A DNA stretch of 64,000 nt from CAYXDR01 sp046498185. Lineage in GTDB: Bacteria; Desulfobacterota; DSM-4660; Desulfatiglandales; Desulfatiglandaceae. Made by a program: the position numbers and the translations under genes. Positions 17,678 to 27,040 of the stretch are shown here, in pieces. Under the pieces are notes generated by a model that was not told the DNA's origin, did no database searches, and saw only the letters and a list, made by a program, of their open reading frames with translations. Each line of letters opens with the position of its first letter. The stretch's first letter is position 1. Where the stretch lies: NCBI GenBank assembly GCA_046498185.1, contig JAWOBE010000179.1, positions 62,001-126,000 on the forward strand, given 5' to 3'.

Positions 17678-19267
17678 ATGGAACCCATGATGATCACAGT
17701 CGGGCAGGCCCTTCGGGAAGCCGCCGTCAGGTTCCCGTTCCGCCCCGCCCTGACTCACGTTTCGCATGACGTGAGCCTTTCATACGCGGAGCTGCTCGGG
17801 GAATCGGAAGAGGCCATGAGGGGTCTCATGGCCCTTGGCATCGGGAAAGGGGACAGGGTGGCCGTATTCGCGCCGAACATCCCTGAGTGGATCATAACCA
17901 TGGCCGCTGTAATGGGCATGGGCGCGGTGCTGGTGCCGGTGGATCCGGGCGCGGACGAGGAAACCCTGGTTCACATGCTTGACCGGGTGAAATGCCGGGC
18001 CATGATAGTATCGGCGGGATCCCGAGGCCCGGTGGACCGGCTCCTAGAGCTGCGGGACATGTTGCCGTCACTGGAGCACGTCATCTTCACCGGTGAGCCC
18101 GACTGTCCCGGCGCCATTCCCTGGCGGGAACTCGCTGCCCTCGGGGAACATCTTCCTCGCGGAGCGGAGGCCGAAGCCGCCGGGCGGGTTTCGCCTGGCG
18201 ACCCGGCGGCCATAATGTTCACCTCCGGAACCACCGGTCTTCCGAAAGGGGTCCTGCTCGACCACCAGGGTCTCGTGAATAAGACCCTTTGTGCCGCCGA
18301 ACGGCAGGGTATCGACCACCGGGATCGCCTCTGCCTCTTCTTTCCGTTGTCGCACATGTTCGGAAATACGTGCATCGCTCTGGCAGCTTTTCTGAGGGGA
18401 GCCCACCTGGTCATGTCCGGGGAGGCATTCGATCCCGATGAAATCCATTCGGCAGTCTCCCGCGAGCGCTGCACGGCCATCTACGGGACCCCGGGAATGT
18501 TTTCAGCGCTGATAGATCGGCCTGGGTTCGAACGGACCGAATGGACAAGTATCAAGAAGGGAATCGTCGGGGGTGCACCGTGCCCGATGGACCTGATGAA
18601 AAGGCTCGTTGAGGATCTGGGGATAAGGCACCTAACGGTGGGCTACGGCATTACCGAGGCTTCCAGCTGGATCACGATGACAATGCCTGAAGACCCGCTC
18701 CACCTCCGCGTATCAACTATCGGCCGTGCGCTTCCGTGCAACGAGGTTAAAATCGCCGACCCGGCGACCGGCAAGCCCCTCCCCCCCGGCACGCGCGGGG
18801 AACTGTGCACCAAGGGCTTTCTGATGAAGGAATACTGGGAGATGCCCGCCGCCACCGCTGCCACCGTCGACCCCAAGGGCTGGCTTCACACCGGGGACCT
18901 GGGTGAGATGGACGAAGCGGGCTATGTGCGCATAAGCGGGCGGATCAAGGACGTGATCGTCAGGAAAGGTGTCGAGATTCACCCGGTGGAACTGGAAGAA
19001 ATAATCCACGAACTCCCCGGGGTATCACAGGTCCAGGTCTTCGGCTTCACGAATCCCGCCGGGGGCACGGAAGTGGCCGCATGGGTGATCCCCCGGGAAG
19101 GCGTAAATCTCACCGGCGCCGAGATAGAAAACCACATGCAGAGCCGGATCGATGAGAGCCTCCGCCCGTCGCATTACAGAATAGTGAAGGGATTTCCGAC
19201 CACCGCGAGCGGCAAGGTACAAAAAAAGAAACTGGCGGAACTGGCGGAAAAAGCCGTCCTCACGTGA
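17678..19267 (+). CDS. AMP-forming acyl-CoA synthetase/ligase
   Basis: A 529-residue adenylate-forming enzyme. It has the AMP-binding loop M-F-T-S-G-T-T-G-L-P-K-G near residue 183, Y-G-I-T-E-A-S, the hinge H-T-G-D-L-G and a C-terminal catalytic Lys in A-S-G-K-V-Q-K-K-K. It should activate a carboxylic acid to its CoA thioester with ATP. The chain-length or aromatic preference cannot be told from sequence. The coding sequence is visibly more GC-rich than the flanking genes, possibly acquired or amelioration-lagging. It starts after AAAAAAGGACAACC and is not closely linked to either neighbour. The 220 bases before it (17457-17677) hold no gene I can support. Confidence 0.92.
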   Translation: MEPMMITVGQALREAAVRFPFRPALTHVSHDVSLSYAELLGESEEAMRGLMALGIGKGDRVAVFAPNIPEWIITMAAVMGMGAVLVPVDPGADEETLVHMLDRVKCRAMIVSAGSRGPVDRLLELRDMLPSLEHVIFTGEPDCPGAIPWRELAALGEHLPRGAEAEAAGRVSPGDPAAIMFTSGTTGLPKGVLLDHQGLVNKTLCAAERQGIDHRDRLCLFFPLSHMFGNTCIALAAFLRGAHLVMSGEAFDPDEIHSAVSRERCTAIYGTPGMFSALIDRPGFERTEWTSIKKGIVGGAPCPMDLMKRLVEDLGIRHLTVGYGITEASSWITMTMPEDPLHLRVSTIGRALPCNEVKIADPATGKPLPPGTRGELCTKGFLMKEYWEMPAATAATVDPKGWLHTGDLGEMDEAGYVRISGRIKDVIVRKGVEIHPVELEEIIHELPGVSQVQVFGFTNPAGGTEVAAWVIPREGVNLTGAEIENHMQSRIDESLRPSHYRIVKGFPTTASGKVQKKKLAELAEKAVLT

Positions 19268-19291
19268 CAGGGCGGCCGGCCTGGCGGAGTT

Positions 19292-19981
19292 CTATGGAAA
19301 CGGCACCAGCGGCTTCACGGCGAAGTACAGAATCGGCAGGAAGATCGCCGGGAGCATGTTACCCACCCGAATTCGTTTAACCTCAAGCATATTGAAGCCT
19401 ATCGCGGCGATCAAAAGTCCTCCGACGGCCGACATCTCCGTGATCACTTCGGGCGTCAGGAATCTGGATACGAACGACGCCGAAAGAGTTATCGCTCCCT
19501 GGTAGACCAACACCGAAACGGAACTGAACAAAACCCCCGCACCCATCGTGGAGGCGAACACGATTGAAGCGATTCCGTCAAGCAGGGATTTGGCGAACAA
19601 CGTGCGGTGGTCTGAAGCCAGGCCGCTTTCAAGGGACCCCACGATCGCGAGTGCGCCGACGCAGAAAATGAGACTCGTGGTAACAAACCCGCGGGAAAAA
19701 CCCTCGCCTGCGGAGAAACGAGTCTGGACCCAGTTTCCTGCGCTTTCCAGACGGTCCTCTATGCGCAGCCATTCTCCCAGCACGCTTCCGACCGCAAGGC
19801 ATATTATAACCAAAAGAATTTGCTGGGTTTTAAACGCGTTGGAAATTCCGATGAGCATCACCGCCAGGGACAATGCCTGCATCACAGTCGTACTGTACCG
19901 GGAAGGGATACCTCCCCGCAAAACAAGGCCTATCCCACCGCCTGCCACTATGGCTGCGGCATTGACAAAAGTACCCAGCAA
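19292..19981 (-). CDS. DUF554-family integral membrane protein
   Basis: A 229-residue protein of seven or so hydrophobic segments matching DUF554 (YdfK/YqgA type), including the N-terminal A-A-I-V-A-G-G-G-I-G pattern and the C-terminal segment ending near P-L-V-P-F-P. It starts with TTG (19979-19981), supported by AGGAG 7-8 bases upstream. Family proteins are predicted transporters of unknown substrate. It is the last gene of a leftward run beginning at purM. Confidence 0.85.
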   Translation of the reverse strand: MLGTFVNAAAIVAGGGIGLVLRGGIPSRYSTTVMQALSLAVMLIGISNAFKTQQILLVIICLAVGSVLGEWLRIEDRLESAGNWVQTRFSAGEGFSRGFVTTSLIFCVGALAIVGSLESGLASDHRTLFAKSLLDGIASIVFASTMGAGVLFSSVSVLVYQGAITLSASFVSRFLTPEVITEMSAVGGLLIAAIGFNMLEVKRIRVGNMLPAIFLPILYFAVKPLVPFP

Positions 19982-20043
19982 AGCTATCTCCTGATAAAAC
20001 TGAAAAAGATGGGGTTCAGTCGGGTGTCATCCCGGCAGGTTCT

Positions 20044-20487
20044 TCACGACGCCGCCTTCAATCTTTTGTGCTCCACCATGATGCACTTGTTCATAACAAC
20101 CTGCAGACCCGCTTCCCTGGCCCTTGCGGCAGCCTCGTTGTGGACGACGCCCAGCTGCATCCATAAAGTCCCGGCACCGACTTCAACGGCCTCTTCAACG
20201 ACCTGAGGGATTCTCGAAGGAGAAATGAAGCAATCCACGATATCTATTTTGACCGGCACCTCGGAAACCCGCCTGTAGCAACGCCTCCCCAAAAGATTTT
20301 CCTGCCCGGGATTCACCGGTATCACATCGTATCCCTGCTCGATCAAATAACGGGCCACGCGGTTGCTGTCCCGCTGTTCTTTTGGGGAAAGCCCTACGAC
20401 GGCTATTGTGTGGGATTGCTCGAGTAGTCGTACAATATCAGCTTCCGGCGGGTTACAATCCGGCAACTCGCAGTTCTTTTCAGCCAT
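20044..20487 (-). CDS. CoA-binding domain protein (YccU type)
   Basis: About 147 residues from ATG 20487. The Rossmann-type CoA-binding domain shows I-A-V-V-G-L-S-P-K near residue 27, then G-Y-D-V-I-P-V-N-P and a conserved C-terminal M-N-K-C-I-M-V-E-H. Small stand-alone proteins of this family bind CoA; a catalytic role is not established. Earlier in-frame ATGs exist up to 20559, and none has a convincing ribosome site, so the start is uncertain. Confidence 0.85.
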   Translation of the reverse strand: MAEKNCELPDCNPPEADIVRLLEQSHTIAVVGLSPKEQRDSNRVARYLIEQGYDVIPVNPGQENLLGRRCYRRVSEVPVKIDIVDCFISPSRIPQVVEEAVEVGAGTLWMQLGVVHNEAAARAREAGLQVVMNKCIMVEHKRLKAAS

Positions 20488-20558
20488 AATCACCATCTTC
20501 TTCGGGTTCACCTTTGCAGACGAGACCCTCGTTTTCATTCGGCATTTCCGGATGGGCA

Positions 20559-20876
20559 CTACTTAAGAGCCGAAGAGACCTTTTCGACTTTTTTCTTCAT
20601 ATCCATCGCAGTCTTGAGACCCGGCATCTGGTCCATAACCTTGCCGGTTATTTTTCCTTCGAGCGCCTGTGTGGGAGTGGACGCGGCAGTTTTCGACTCC
20701 GGCGCATCGGCTTCAACCTGAGTCGTTTCATCGTTGTTCATATGCTTTTTTACATTCTTGAATTCCCTGATCGCTCCACCAAGGCCTTTACCGATCTCAG
20801 GCAGCCTTTTGGCGCCGAATATAAAAAAAACAACCAGTGCTATTACGATCAGTTCAGTGTGTCCCGGCATAAACAT
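20559..20876 (-). CDS. tatA: Twin-arginine translocase subunit TatA
   Basis: A 105-residue protein with the TatA layout: short periplasmic N-terminus, one membrane helix (about 6-22, ending F-I-F-G-A-K-R-L-P-E), the F-G-x-x-x-L-P hinge, an amphipathic helix (G-K-G-L-G-G-A-I-R-E-F) and a charged tail. The start ATG 20874-20876 has GAGGAG seven bases upstream; longer upstream versions add an implausible basic leader. TatA forms the pore for folded, often redox-cofactor proteins. TatC is not in the window. Confidence 0.94.
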   Translation of the reverse strand: MFMPGHTELIVIALVVFFIFGAKRLPEIGKGLGGAIREFKNVKKHMNNDETTQVEADAPESKTAASTPTQALEGKITGKVMDQMPGLKTAMDMKKKVEKVSSALK

Positions 20877-21008
20877 AGCCCGCTCCTCAATATTACCAGC
20901 CTTTAAACAAAAACGGTCCAGATTGAAAAAATATGTTTCTAACTTTAGTTGGTGCTGACCATTCGTAAACTTTACAGTGCTTATCCGGCGTTTCCGGATG
21001 CGCACCTG

Positions 21009-22073
21009 CTAGCCTTGAGAATTCACGAACTGCACGGGATCCTCGCTTTCTTCCCGCGCCTCGACAGTTCCTATCAAACACGCTATTTCCCCTATAGCCT
21101 CCAGCCGCTGCAATACTTCGTCGGTTTCCTTTTCATTCACGACAATCACCAGCCCGAGCCCATTATTAAAGGTGCGCATCATTTCGTGTTCAGGGATCTT
21201 TCCGACTTTTTGCAAATAAGAAAATATCGGTTGAGGCGTCCAGCTGTCCGTATCGATTACTGCCTTACATCTGCTGGGCAGCATCCGGGGGATATTGTCT
21301 ATCAGACCGCCGCCGGTTATGTGGGAAATCCCGTAAATCGTGAAATCCCGTCTCATATTGGTTATCGTTCTGGAATAAATCTTGGTGGGCTCAAGCAGTT
21401 CTTCACCCAGTGTTCTTCCAAACTCGTCTACGTGTTGATCCACGGACATCTTGAGATCATCGAAAAAAATCTTGCGTACAAGTGAAAACCCGTTGCTGTG
21501 GAGCCCGCTCGAAGCGATGCCGATCAATTTATATCCCACCGCGATCTCTGAACCATCGAGCAATTCTTCGTTGTCTGCCAGCCCCACTACGAAGCCGGCC
21601 AAATCGTATTCGCCTTCATGGTAAATGCCCGGCATCTCGGCGGTCTCTCCTCCGATAAGCGCACACTGAGCCTCAATGCATCCCGCTGCTATACCTTTGA
21701 CCACTTCTCCGGCTTTTTTAAGATCCAGCTTTCCCATCGCCAAATAGTCCAGGAAAAAAAGCGGGGCCGCACCCTGGACCATTATGTCGTTTACGCACAT
21801 GGCAACCAGATCAATTCCGACTGTGTCGTGTTTGTCAAGCATGAAAGCGATTTTCAACTTCGTCCCGACTCCATCAGTGGAACTCACAAGCACCGGATTT
21901 CTATAATGCTGGAGATTTAAAGAGAACAGACCGGCAAAACCTCCGATGTCGGTTATCACACCGGATTTGAAAGTCTTGTTCACAATCGGCCGCAGTATAT
22001 CAATGAATTTGTTTCCTGCGTCTATATCGACGCCAGCCTCTGCATACAACCCTTTCCCCAAGTGTTCTTCCAT
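21009..22073 (-). CDS. purM: Phosphoribosylformylglycinamidine cyclo-ligase
   Basis: This 354-residue protein matches PurM (AIR synthase): S-S-T-D-G-V-G-T-K metal/ATP loop near residue 65, G-I-D-L-V-A-M-C-V-N-D, G-G-E-T-A-E-M-P and the C-terminal G-L-G-L-V-I-V. It makes aminoimidazole ribonucleotide in purine biosynthesis. It is divergent from recG with a 135-base gap (22074-22208) that should hold both promoters, and it leads the tatA run on the minus strand. Confidence 0.96.
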   Translation of the reverse strand: MEEHLGKGLYAEAGVDIDAGNKFIDILRPIVNKTFKSGVITDIGGFAGLFSLNLQHYRNPVLVSSTDGVGTKLKIAFMLDKHDTVGIDLVAMCVNDIMVQGAAPLFFLDYLAMGKLDLKKAGEVVKGIAAGCIEAQCALIGGETAEMPGIYHEGEYDLAGFVVGLADNEELLDGSEIAVGYKLIGIASSGLHSNGFSLVRKIFFDDLKMSVDQHVDEFGRTLGEELLEPTKIYSRTITNMRRDFTIYGISHITGGGLIDNIPRMLPSRCKAVIDTDSWTPQPIFSYLQKVGKIPEHEMMRTFNNGLGLVIVVNEKETDEVLQRLEAIGEIACLIGTVEAREESEDPVQFVNSQG

Positions 22074-22208
22074 CGTTCCGCCGGACCCCGTTTCTAATTT
22101 AATCGTGAAAACTTGCGATTACCACCATGAAAATTTAGTATTAGTAGTAGTATCTTGCAGTTTTGTTGTCAAACCTTTTCTCCGGGCTCCGGCCCGCAGC
22201 GGGATCAA

Positions 22209-24290
22209 ATGAACAGCAATGACCTACCCCCCTCTACATCATCGGTAATGCGACTGCGTGGTGTGGGCCCAAGCCGGGCGGCGCATCTGGCGGCCAAAGG
22301 GATAAAATCACTCCATGACCTACTCTATTTGCTGCCTTCGCGCTACGAGGACAGAAGACGGCCTGATTCAATCCTATCAGCGCGAGATTCTGAGACAATC
22401 CTGATCCGCGGTACCGTTGTTGCTAAAAGTGAAACGCTTTCCTTCCGCCGGCGCGGTGGGCGTTTCAAAGCCGTCATCAACGATGGGACCGGCACGCTGG
22501 AACTTCTCTGGTTCAATTACCATACGGGGCACCTTTCCAGGCTCATCGAAAACGGCGCCGAAATCTGGATTTATGGAAAGGTCAACCGTTCGGGCGGCCT
22601 TCCCAGGATGATCCACCCGGAAATCGCAACTGTCGGTGGAGGTAGAGACGAAGATTTCAACCGTATCGTCCCGGTTTACCCCTCGATCGACGGACTCACG
22701 GCCCGCCTCTTGAGATCAGCAGTCGATCAAGCTCTGGATATCTTGATCCCGGGACTCCCCGACCCCCTGCCTGCCAAGATGGTCGAGCCCCTCAATCTTC
22801 CACCCCTTTCCGAGGCGCTGAAAGCCCTGCACCGTCCCGGGAAAGGGGCCGCCGTCACCGAATTAAACGAAGGTCGAAGCGACGCCCACCGTCGAATATT
22901 GTTCGACAGGTTCTTTTCGCTGATGCTTGCCGTTCAGGTCAGGGCCGGGCACCGAAAACGAGCGATTGCAAAATCCTGCAGCCTACCTGATGATTTTCTC
23001 GCTGAGACACTTAAGTTTCTGCCCTTTAAGTTGACAAATTCCCAGCTTGCGGTTCTGGAGGAGATCCTTGAAGAAATCCGCCGCCCCAGCCCTATGAACC
23101 GGCTTCTTCAAGGAGACGTCGGATGTGGAAAGACCATCGTCGCAGCGATAGCCGCCCGTGCAGCAGCACTGAATAATATGCAGACCGCGATTATGGCGCC
23201 CACTCAGATCCTGGCCTCCCAACATTTCGACTATTTTTCCAAGCTGCCGGGAGAATTGGGTTTCGAGCCGGTGCTTATAACCGGTTCTTTCAGTGGGGTT
23301 GCACGGCGGCGTATACTGGAAAAAATATCAGGCGAGGGCTGCAACCCCGTAATCGGTACCCATACTCTGATACAGCAGGACCTAGAGTTTAAAAACCTGG
23401 GTCTTGTCATCATAGACGAACAACACCGCTTCGGCGTAAAACAACGCCGTCTCCTGGATCGAAAAGGTGAAAACCCTCATATGCTGGTAATGTCGGCTAC
23501 ACCGATACCCAGAACGATGGCGATGGCCCTGCATGCTGACCTCGAAATTTCAACTATCACCGAGCTTCCTGCAGGCCGAAAACCGGTGCTTACGCGGATG
23601 GCGTGGCCTGAGCACAAAAAGGATCTCTATCGAAGCTTAATCGCTAGATTGTCCGCGGGCCAGCAGGCAATTGTCGTTTGCCCGTTGGTGGAAAGCTGCG
23701 AAGATTCCGATCTTAAAAGCGCCGAAGAAATGTACTCGACACTGCGGGCACTGCTCGAACCGCGGTTCCGTGTGGGATTGGTTCATGGCAGACTAGCGGC
23801 AAAATTAAAAGACGAAACCATGGAAAAATTCAGACAAGGTAAAATAGACCTGCTCGTCGGGACTACGGTAATCGAACTGGGGGTTCACGCACCGCGGGCG
23901 ACCATGATAATCGTCGAACACCCGGAGCGTTTCGGCCTCGCCCAGCTTCACCAGATCCGCGGCAGGGTAGGAAGGGGAAAGGCCGGTGGAGTATGCGTTC
24001 TGGTATGCAAAGAGGGGTTGGCTAACGAAGCGCTGGAAAGGCTCTCAATATTGACACGCTGTAGTGACGGCTTCAAAATAGCCGAATACGACATGAAAAT
24101 GAGAGGCTATGGCGAGCTTGCCGGACTACGGCAGTCTGGTGCCGGAGAAGTTGACATCCGGGACGTCCTGCTGGAGCCTCAACTTTTGAAAGCTGCACGG
24201 GAAGCAACGATGACAATACTCAAAAAGGATCCGCTTCTCACCGCGCCCGAACACGCTGGCCTCCGAAAAATGCTCCTCCCACATACATGA
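22209..24290 (+). CDS. recG: ATP-dependent DNA helicase RecG
   Basis: A 693-residue RecG with the N-terminal wedge/OB domain (G-V-G-P-S-R-A near residue 19, S-R-Y-E-D-R-R), Walker A G-D-V-G-C-G-K-T near 306, D-E-Q-H-R-F-G Walker B, S-A-T-P-I-P-R-T and the C-terminal Q-I-R-G-R-V-G-R-G motif VI. It remodels stalled replication forks. The in-frame TTG at 22155 is possible, but ATG 22209 begins at the point where RecG homology starts. Confidence 0.96.
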   Translation: MNSNDLPPSTSSVMRLRGVGPSRAAHLAAKGIKSLHDLLYLLPSRYEDRRRPDSILSARDSETILIRGTVVAKSETLSFRRRGGRFKAVINDGTGTLELLWFNYHTGHLSRLIENGAEIWIYGKVNRSGGLPRMIHPEIATVGGGRDEDFNRIVPVYPSIDGLTARLLRSAVDQALDILIPGLPDPLPAKMVEPLNLPPLSEALKALHRPGKGAAVTELNEGRSDAHRRILFDRFFSLMLAVQVRAGHRKRAIAKSCSLPDDFLAETLKFLPFKLTNSQLAVLEEILEEIRRPSPMNRLLQGDVGCGKTIVAAIAARAAALNNMQTAIMAPTQILASQHFDYFSKLPGELGFEPVLITGSFSGVARRRILEKISGEGCNPVIGTHTLIQQDLEFKNLGLVIIDEQHRFGVKQRRLLDRKGENPHMLVMSATPIPRTMAMALHADLEISTITELPAGRKPVLTRMAWPEHKKDLYRSLIARLSAGQQAIVVCPLVESCEDSDLKSAEEMYSTLRALLEPRFRVGLVHGRLAAKLKDETMEKFRQGKIDLLVGTTVIELGVHAPRATMIIVEHPERFGLAQLHQIRGRVGRGKAGGVCVLVCKEGLANEALERLSILTRCSDGFKIAEYDMKMRGYGELAGLRQSGAGEVDIRDVLLEPQLLKAAREATMTILKKDPLLTAPEHAGLRKMLLPHT

Positions 24291-24396
24291 ACATGCTGGC
24301 CTCGGGTTTTAAATTTGACCTTGTTTTTTAATCCTTGATTGGAATATAAAAAAGGTTCAATTTGTAAAATTAGGAAAACGTTTCAAAGAGGCCTGA

Positions 24397-25707
24397 ATGG
24401 ACACAATCAACATCGGCATTATCGGATTCGGAACGGTCGGAGCAGGAACATATGAATTACTGACCAAAAACAGCGACCTTATAACCCGAAAAGTCGGCGC
24501 TCCGGTGGTTGTGAAAAAAATCGCCGACCTGGATACTCAAACGGACAGGGGTGTTCCCGTAGACCCGGATCTTTTGACCACCCGAGCCTCGGAGATTATT
24601 CAGGATCCTGAAATAGATATAGTTGTCGAACTTATCGGTGGGACCGGCACGGCAGGAGAACTGATCCTGGAAGCGATGTCCACCGGAAAGCATGTGGTAA
24701 CCGCTAACAAGGCACTCTTGGCAACTCACGGCCGAACGCTTTACCAGAAGGCGATTGAATCAGGCGTGGGCTTCGCATTCGAGGCGAGCGTAGGAGGGGG
24801 CATCCCGATTCTAGGCGCATTGTGCACCGGGCTGTCAGGAAACCGTATTGAAACCGTTATGGGAATCCTCAACGGGACTTCCAACTACATACTGACCAAA
24901 ATGTCGCGTGAAAGAGCGGCCTATAAAGATGTGGTAAAGGATGCTGTACAGCTGGGCTTCGCCGAAGATCCCCCGGATCTCGATGTGAAGGGGATCGACA
25001 CCGCACACAAATTGGCCATCATCAGCTCCATAATCCTCGGACGGTCAATCCCGCTGCAGGACATCCACTGCGAAGGAATAACCTTCCTAACCCCCGACGA
25101 CATTTACTTTGCGGGAGAATTCGGCTTCTGCATAAAATTGCTGGCAATAGCCAGGATAAAAGGCGACACGCTTGAAGCCAGGGTCCATCCCGCAATGATT
25201 CCGAGGTCACACATACTGGCGAACGTCCTCGACGCCTACAATGCCATATACCTTGAAGGTGACTTCGTGGGCCCGAACCTCTATTACGGGTTGGGTGCCG
25301 GCCGAAAGCCCACAGCAAGCGCGGTGGTGGCCGACATAATAGATCTTTCACGCCGGATTCATTCCGGGGTCGGAGGGTTTCCGCCTCCGCTGAACCATGT
25401 CAAGCCGTCTGCTTCTCCTGTACAGATCAAACCCATCAATGAACATCAAGGACCGTACTATTTCAGATTTTCCGCGGTGGACAGACCCGGAGTTCTATCC
25501 AAACTATCAGGAATCCTTGGTGAAAATGACATAAGCATCTATTCGGTGATACAAAAAGGACGAAACCTCAATGGATCGGTGCCTGTGGTAATCCTGACAC
25601 ATGAAGCGAGGGAACAGGATGTACAAAATGCGCTCAGTACGATTACCAGGCTTGAAGTTTTAACCGACACCCCGGTAATGATACGGGTGGAGGGATCAAA
25701 CCAATAA
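24397..25707 (+). CDS. hom: Homoserine dehydrogenase
   Basis: A 436-residue enzyme converting aspartate semialdehyde to homoserine. It has the NAD(P) motif G-F-G-T-V-G-A-G near residue 9, the family signature with V-T-A-N-K-A-L-L (catalytic Lys region) and a C-terminal ACT domain starting about F-S-A-V-D-R-P-G near residue 357, the usual site of threonine feedback. It leads a run with an ApgM-like gene and adk. The upstream 106 bases are AT-rich and probably hold the promoter. Confidence 0.96.
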   Translation: MDTINIGIIGFGTVGAGTYELLTKNSDLITRKVGAPVVVKKIADLDTQTDRGVPVDPDLLTTRASEIIQDPEIDIVVELIGGTGTAGELILEAMSTGKHVVTANKALLATHGRTLYQKAIESGVGFAFEASVGGGIPILGALCTGLSGNRIETVMGILNGTSNYILTKMSRERAAYKDVVKDAVQLGFAEDPPDLDVKGIDTAHKLAIISSIILGRSIPLQDIHCEGITFLTPDDIYFAGEFGFCIKLLAIARIKGDTLEARVHPAMIPRSHILANVLDAYNAIYLEGDFVGPNLYYGLGAGRKPTASAVVADIIDLSRRIHSGVGGFPPPLNHVKPSASPVQIKPINEHQGPYYFRFSAVDRPGVLSKLSGILGENDISIYSVIQKGRNLNGSVPVVILTHEAREQDVQNALSTITRLEVLTDTPVMIRVEGSNQ

Positions 25708-25732
25708 AAAGCGAAACCTCTTCGCTGCCGCT

Positions 25733-25755
25733 CCCAGGTCAGGTGTTTACCTGGG
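25733..25755 (+). terminator. Hairpin between hom and the ApgM-like gene
   Basis: CCCAGGT (25733-25739) pairs with ACCTGGG (25749-25755), followed after TCGGA by five Ts. This may be a weak terminator or attenuator reducing read-through into the next gene. Confidence 0.4.
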
Positions 25756-25800
25756 TCGGATTTTTGCGACAACGAAGCCCGGTTTCCGGAAGGATGAAAC

Positions 25801-27000
25801 ATGAAATATGCTTTTCTGGTTGGTGATGGGATGGGGGATTACCCGTTGCCTGAACTCGATGGAAAAACTCCGCTCGAAGCTGCAGCGACCCCTAATATGG
25901 ATCTTATCGCTTCATGCAGACTTGGACGTCTCCAGACGGTTCCCGAAGAGATGGAACCCGGCAGCGACGTCGCTAATCTTTCCCTTCTGGGTTACGATCC
26001 ACGAAAGTACCATACAGGGCGATCCCCTTTCGAGGCAGCCAGCATGGGGGTGGATCTCGCTCCGGGGGAAGTGGCTTTCAGAATGAACCTGGTAACGCTC
26101 GATATACAGTCCGAAAAACATATTCTTATGGTGAGCCACAGCGCCGGAGACCTCACGACCGCGGAAGGAGCTGCCCTGGTCAAAGCAATCGCGTCTTCAA
26201 TCGATCTTCCCGGGGTCAGGTTTTTCCCCGGCATAGCCTACAGGCACCTCCTGACATGGCGTGACGGACCTCTTAAAATGGCTACACTGCCTCCACACGA
26301 TTACCTGGACCGCAATATAGCCTCATATCTACTGACGGACGGGTCGGACCCGATCCCGGATCTGATCCGAAGGTCCTGGGATATATTGAAGGATCATCCG
26401 GTCAACTTGAAAAGAAGAAAACAGGGCTTGAAGGAGGCCAACAGCATGTGGCTCTGGGGCCAGGGTACGGCACCCGAATTGCCTTTCTTTAAAGACCTTT
26501 ACGGCGTGTCCGGAGGCGTAATCTCGGCCGTAGACCTTATAAAAGGCATTGGGGTCTACGCCGGTCTGAAATCCATCCCTGTGGAGGGGGCAACCGGTTA
26601 TCTGGATACCAATTATATCGGAAAAGGGAAACGTGCCGTCGATGCATTGAACAAACTAGATTTTATTTTCGTTCATGTCGAAGCGCCCGACGAAGCGTCC
26701 CACAACGGCCGCATCGACGAAAAAATTCGTGCAATAGAATCATTTGACCGGGATGTTGTCGGAACGGTGCTGAAAGGCCTTTCCGGTACCGGGGATTTTA
26801 AGGTGATGGTCGCAACCGATCACTATACGCCGATATCGAAACGCACCCATTCGACGGAACCTCCACCCTTTGCATGGGCTGAAGGCTCGGAATTGAAAAA
26901 AACGGCCGGTGAAAAAGGATTTAATGAAAAAAGTGCAGCCGAATCCGGTATGTTTTTCGACGTCGGCTTCGAAATGATGAAGGCATTTATTTCCGAATAG
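25801..27000 (+). CDS. ApgM-family (alkaline-phosphatase-like) protein, possible homoserine kinase analogue
   Basis: The 399-residue protein belongs to the archaeal-type cofactor-independent phosphoglycerate mutase group (COG3635). It has G-D-G-M-G-D at the N-terminus, the D-V-A-N-L-S-L-L-G-Y motif with the likely catalytic Ser, H-V-E-A-P-D-E-A-S-H-N-G and A-T-D-H-Y-T-P metal motifs. In several bacteria, genes of this group adjoin homoserine dehydrogenase and have been proposed, with genetic support in a few organisms, to replace ThrB homoserine kinase. It follows hom by 93 bases here, and I see no ThrB in the window. A glycolytic mutase role cannot be excluded. Confidence 0.85.
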   Translation: MKYAFLVGDGMGDYPLPELDGKTPLEAAATPNMDLIASCRLGRLQTVPEEMEPGSDVANLSLLGYDPRKYHTGRSPFEAASMGVDLAPGEVAFRMNLVTLDIQSEKHILMVSHSAGDLTTAEGAALVKAIASSIDLPGVRFFPGIAYRHLLTWRDGPLKMATLPPHDYLDRNIASYLLTDGSDPIPDLIRRSWDILKDHPVNLKRRKQGLKEANSMWLWGQGTAPELPFFKDLYGVSGGVISAVDLIKGIGVYAGLKSIPVEGATGYLDTNYIGKGKRAVDALNKLDFIFVHVEAPDEASHNGRIDEKIRAIESFDRDVVGTVLKGLSGTGDFKVMVATDHYTPISKRTHSTEPPPFAWAEGSELKKTAGEKGFNEKSAAESGMFFDVGFEMMKAFISE

Positions 27001-27040
27001 TCTGCCTGTGTGAAAACATGACAAAAAAGGAGTTGATGGA

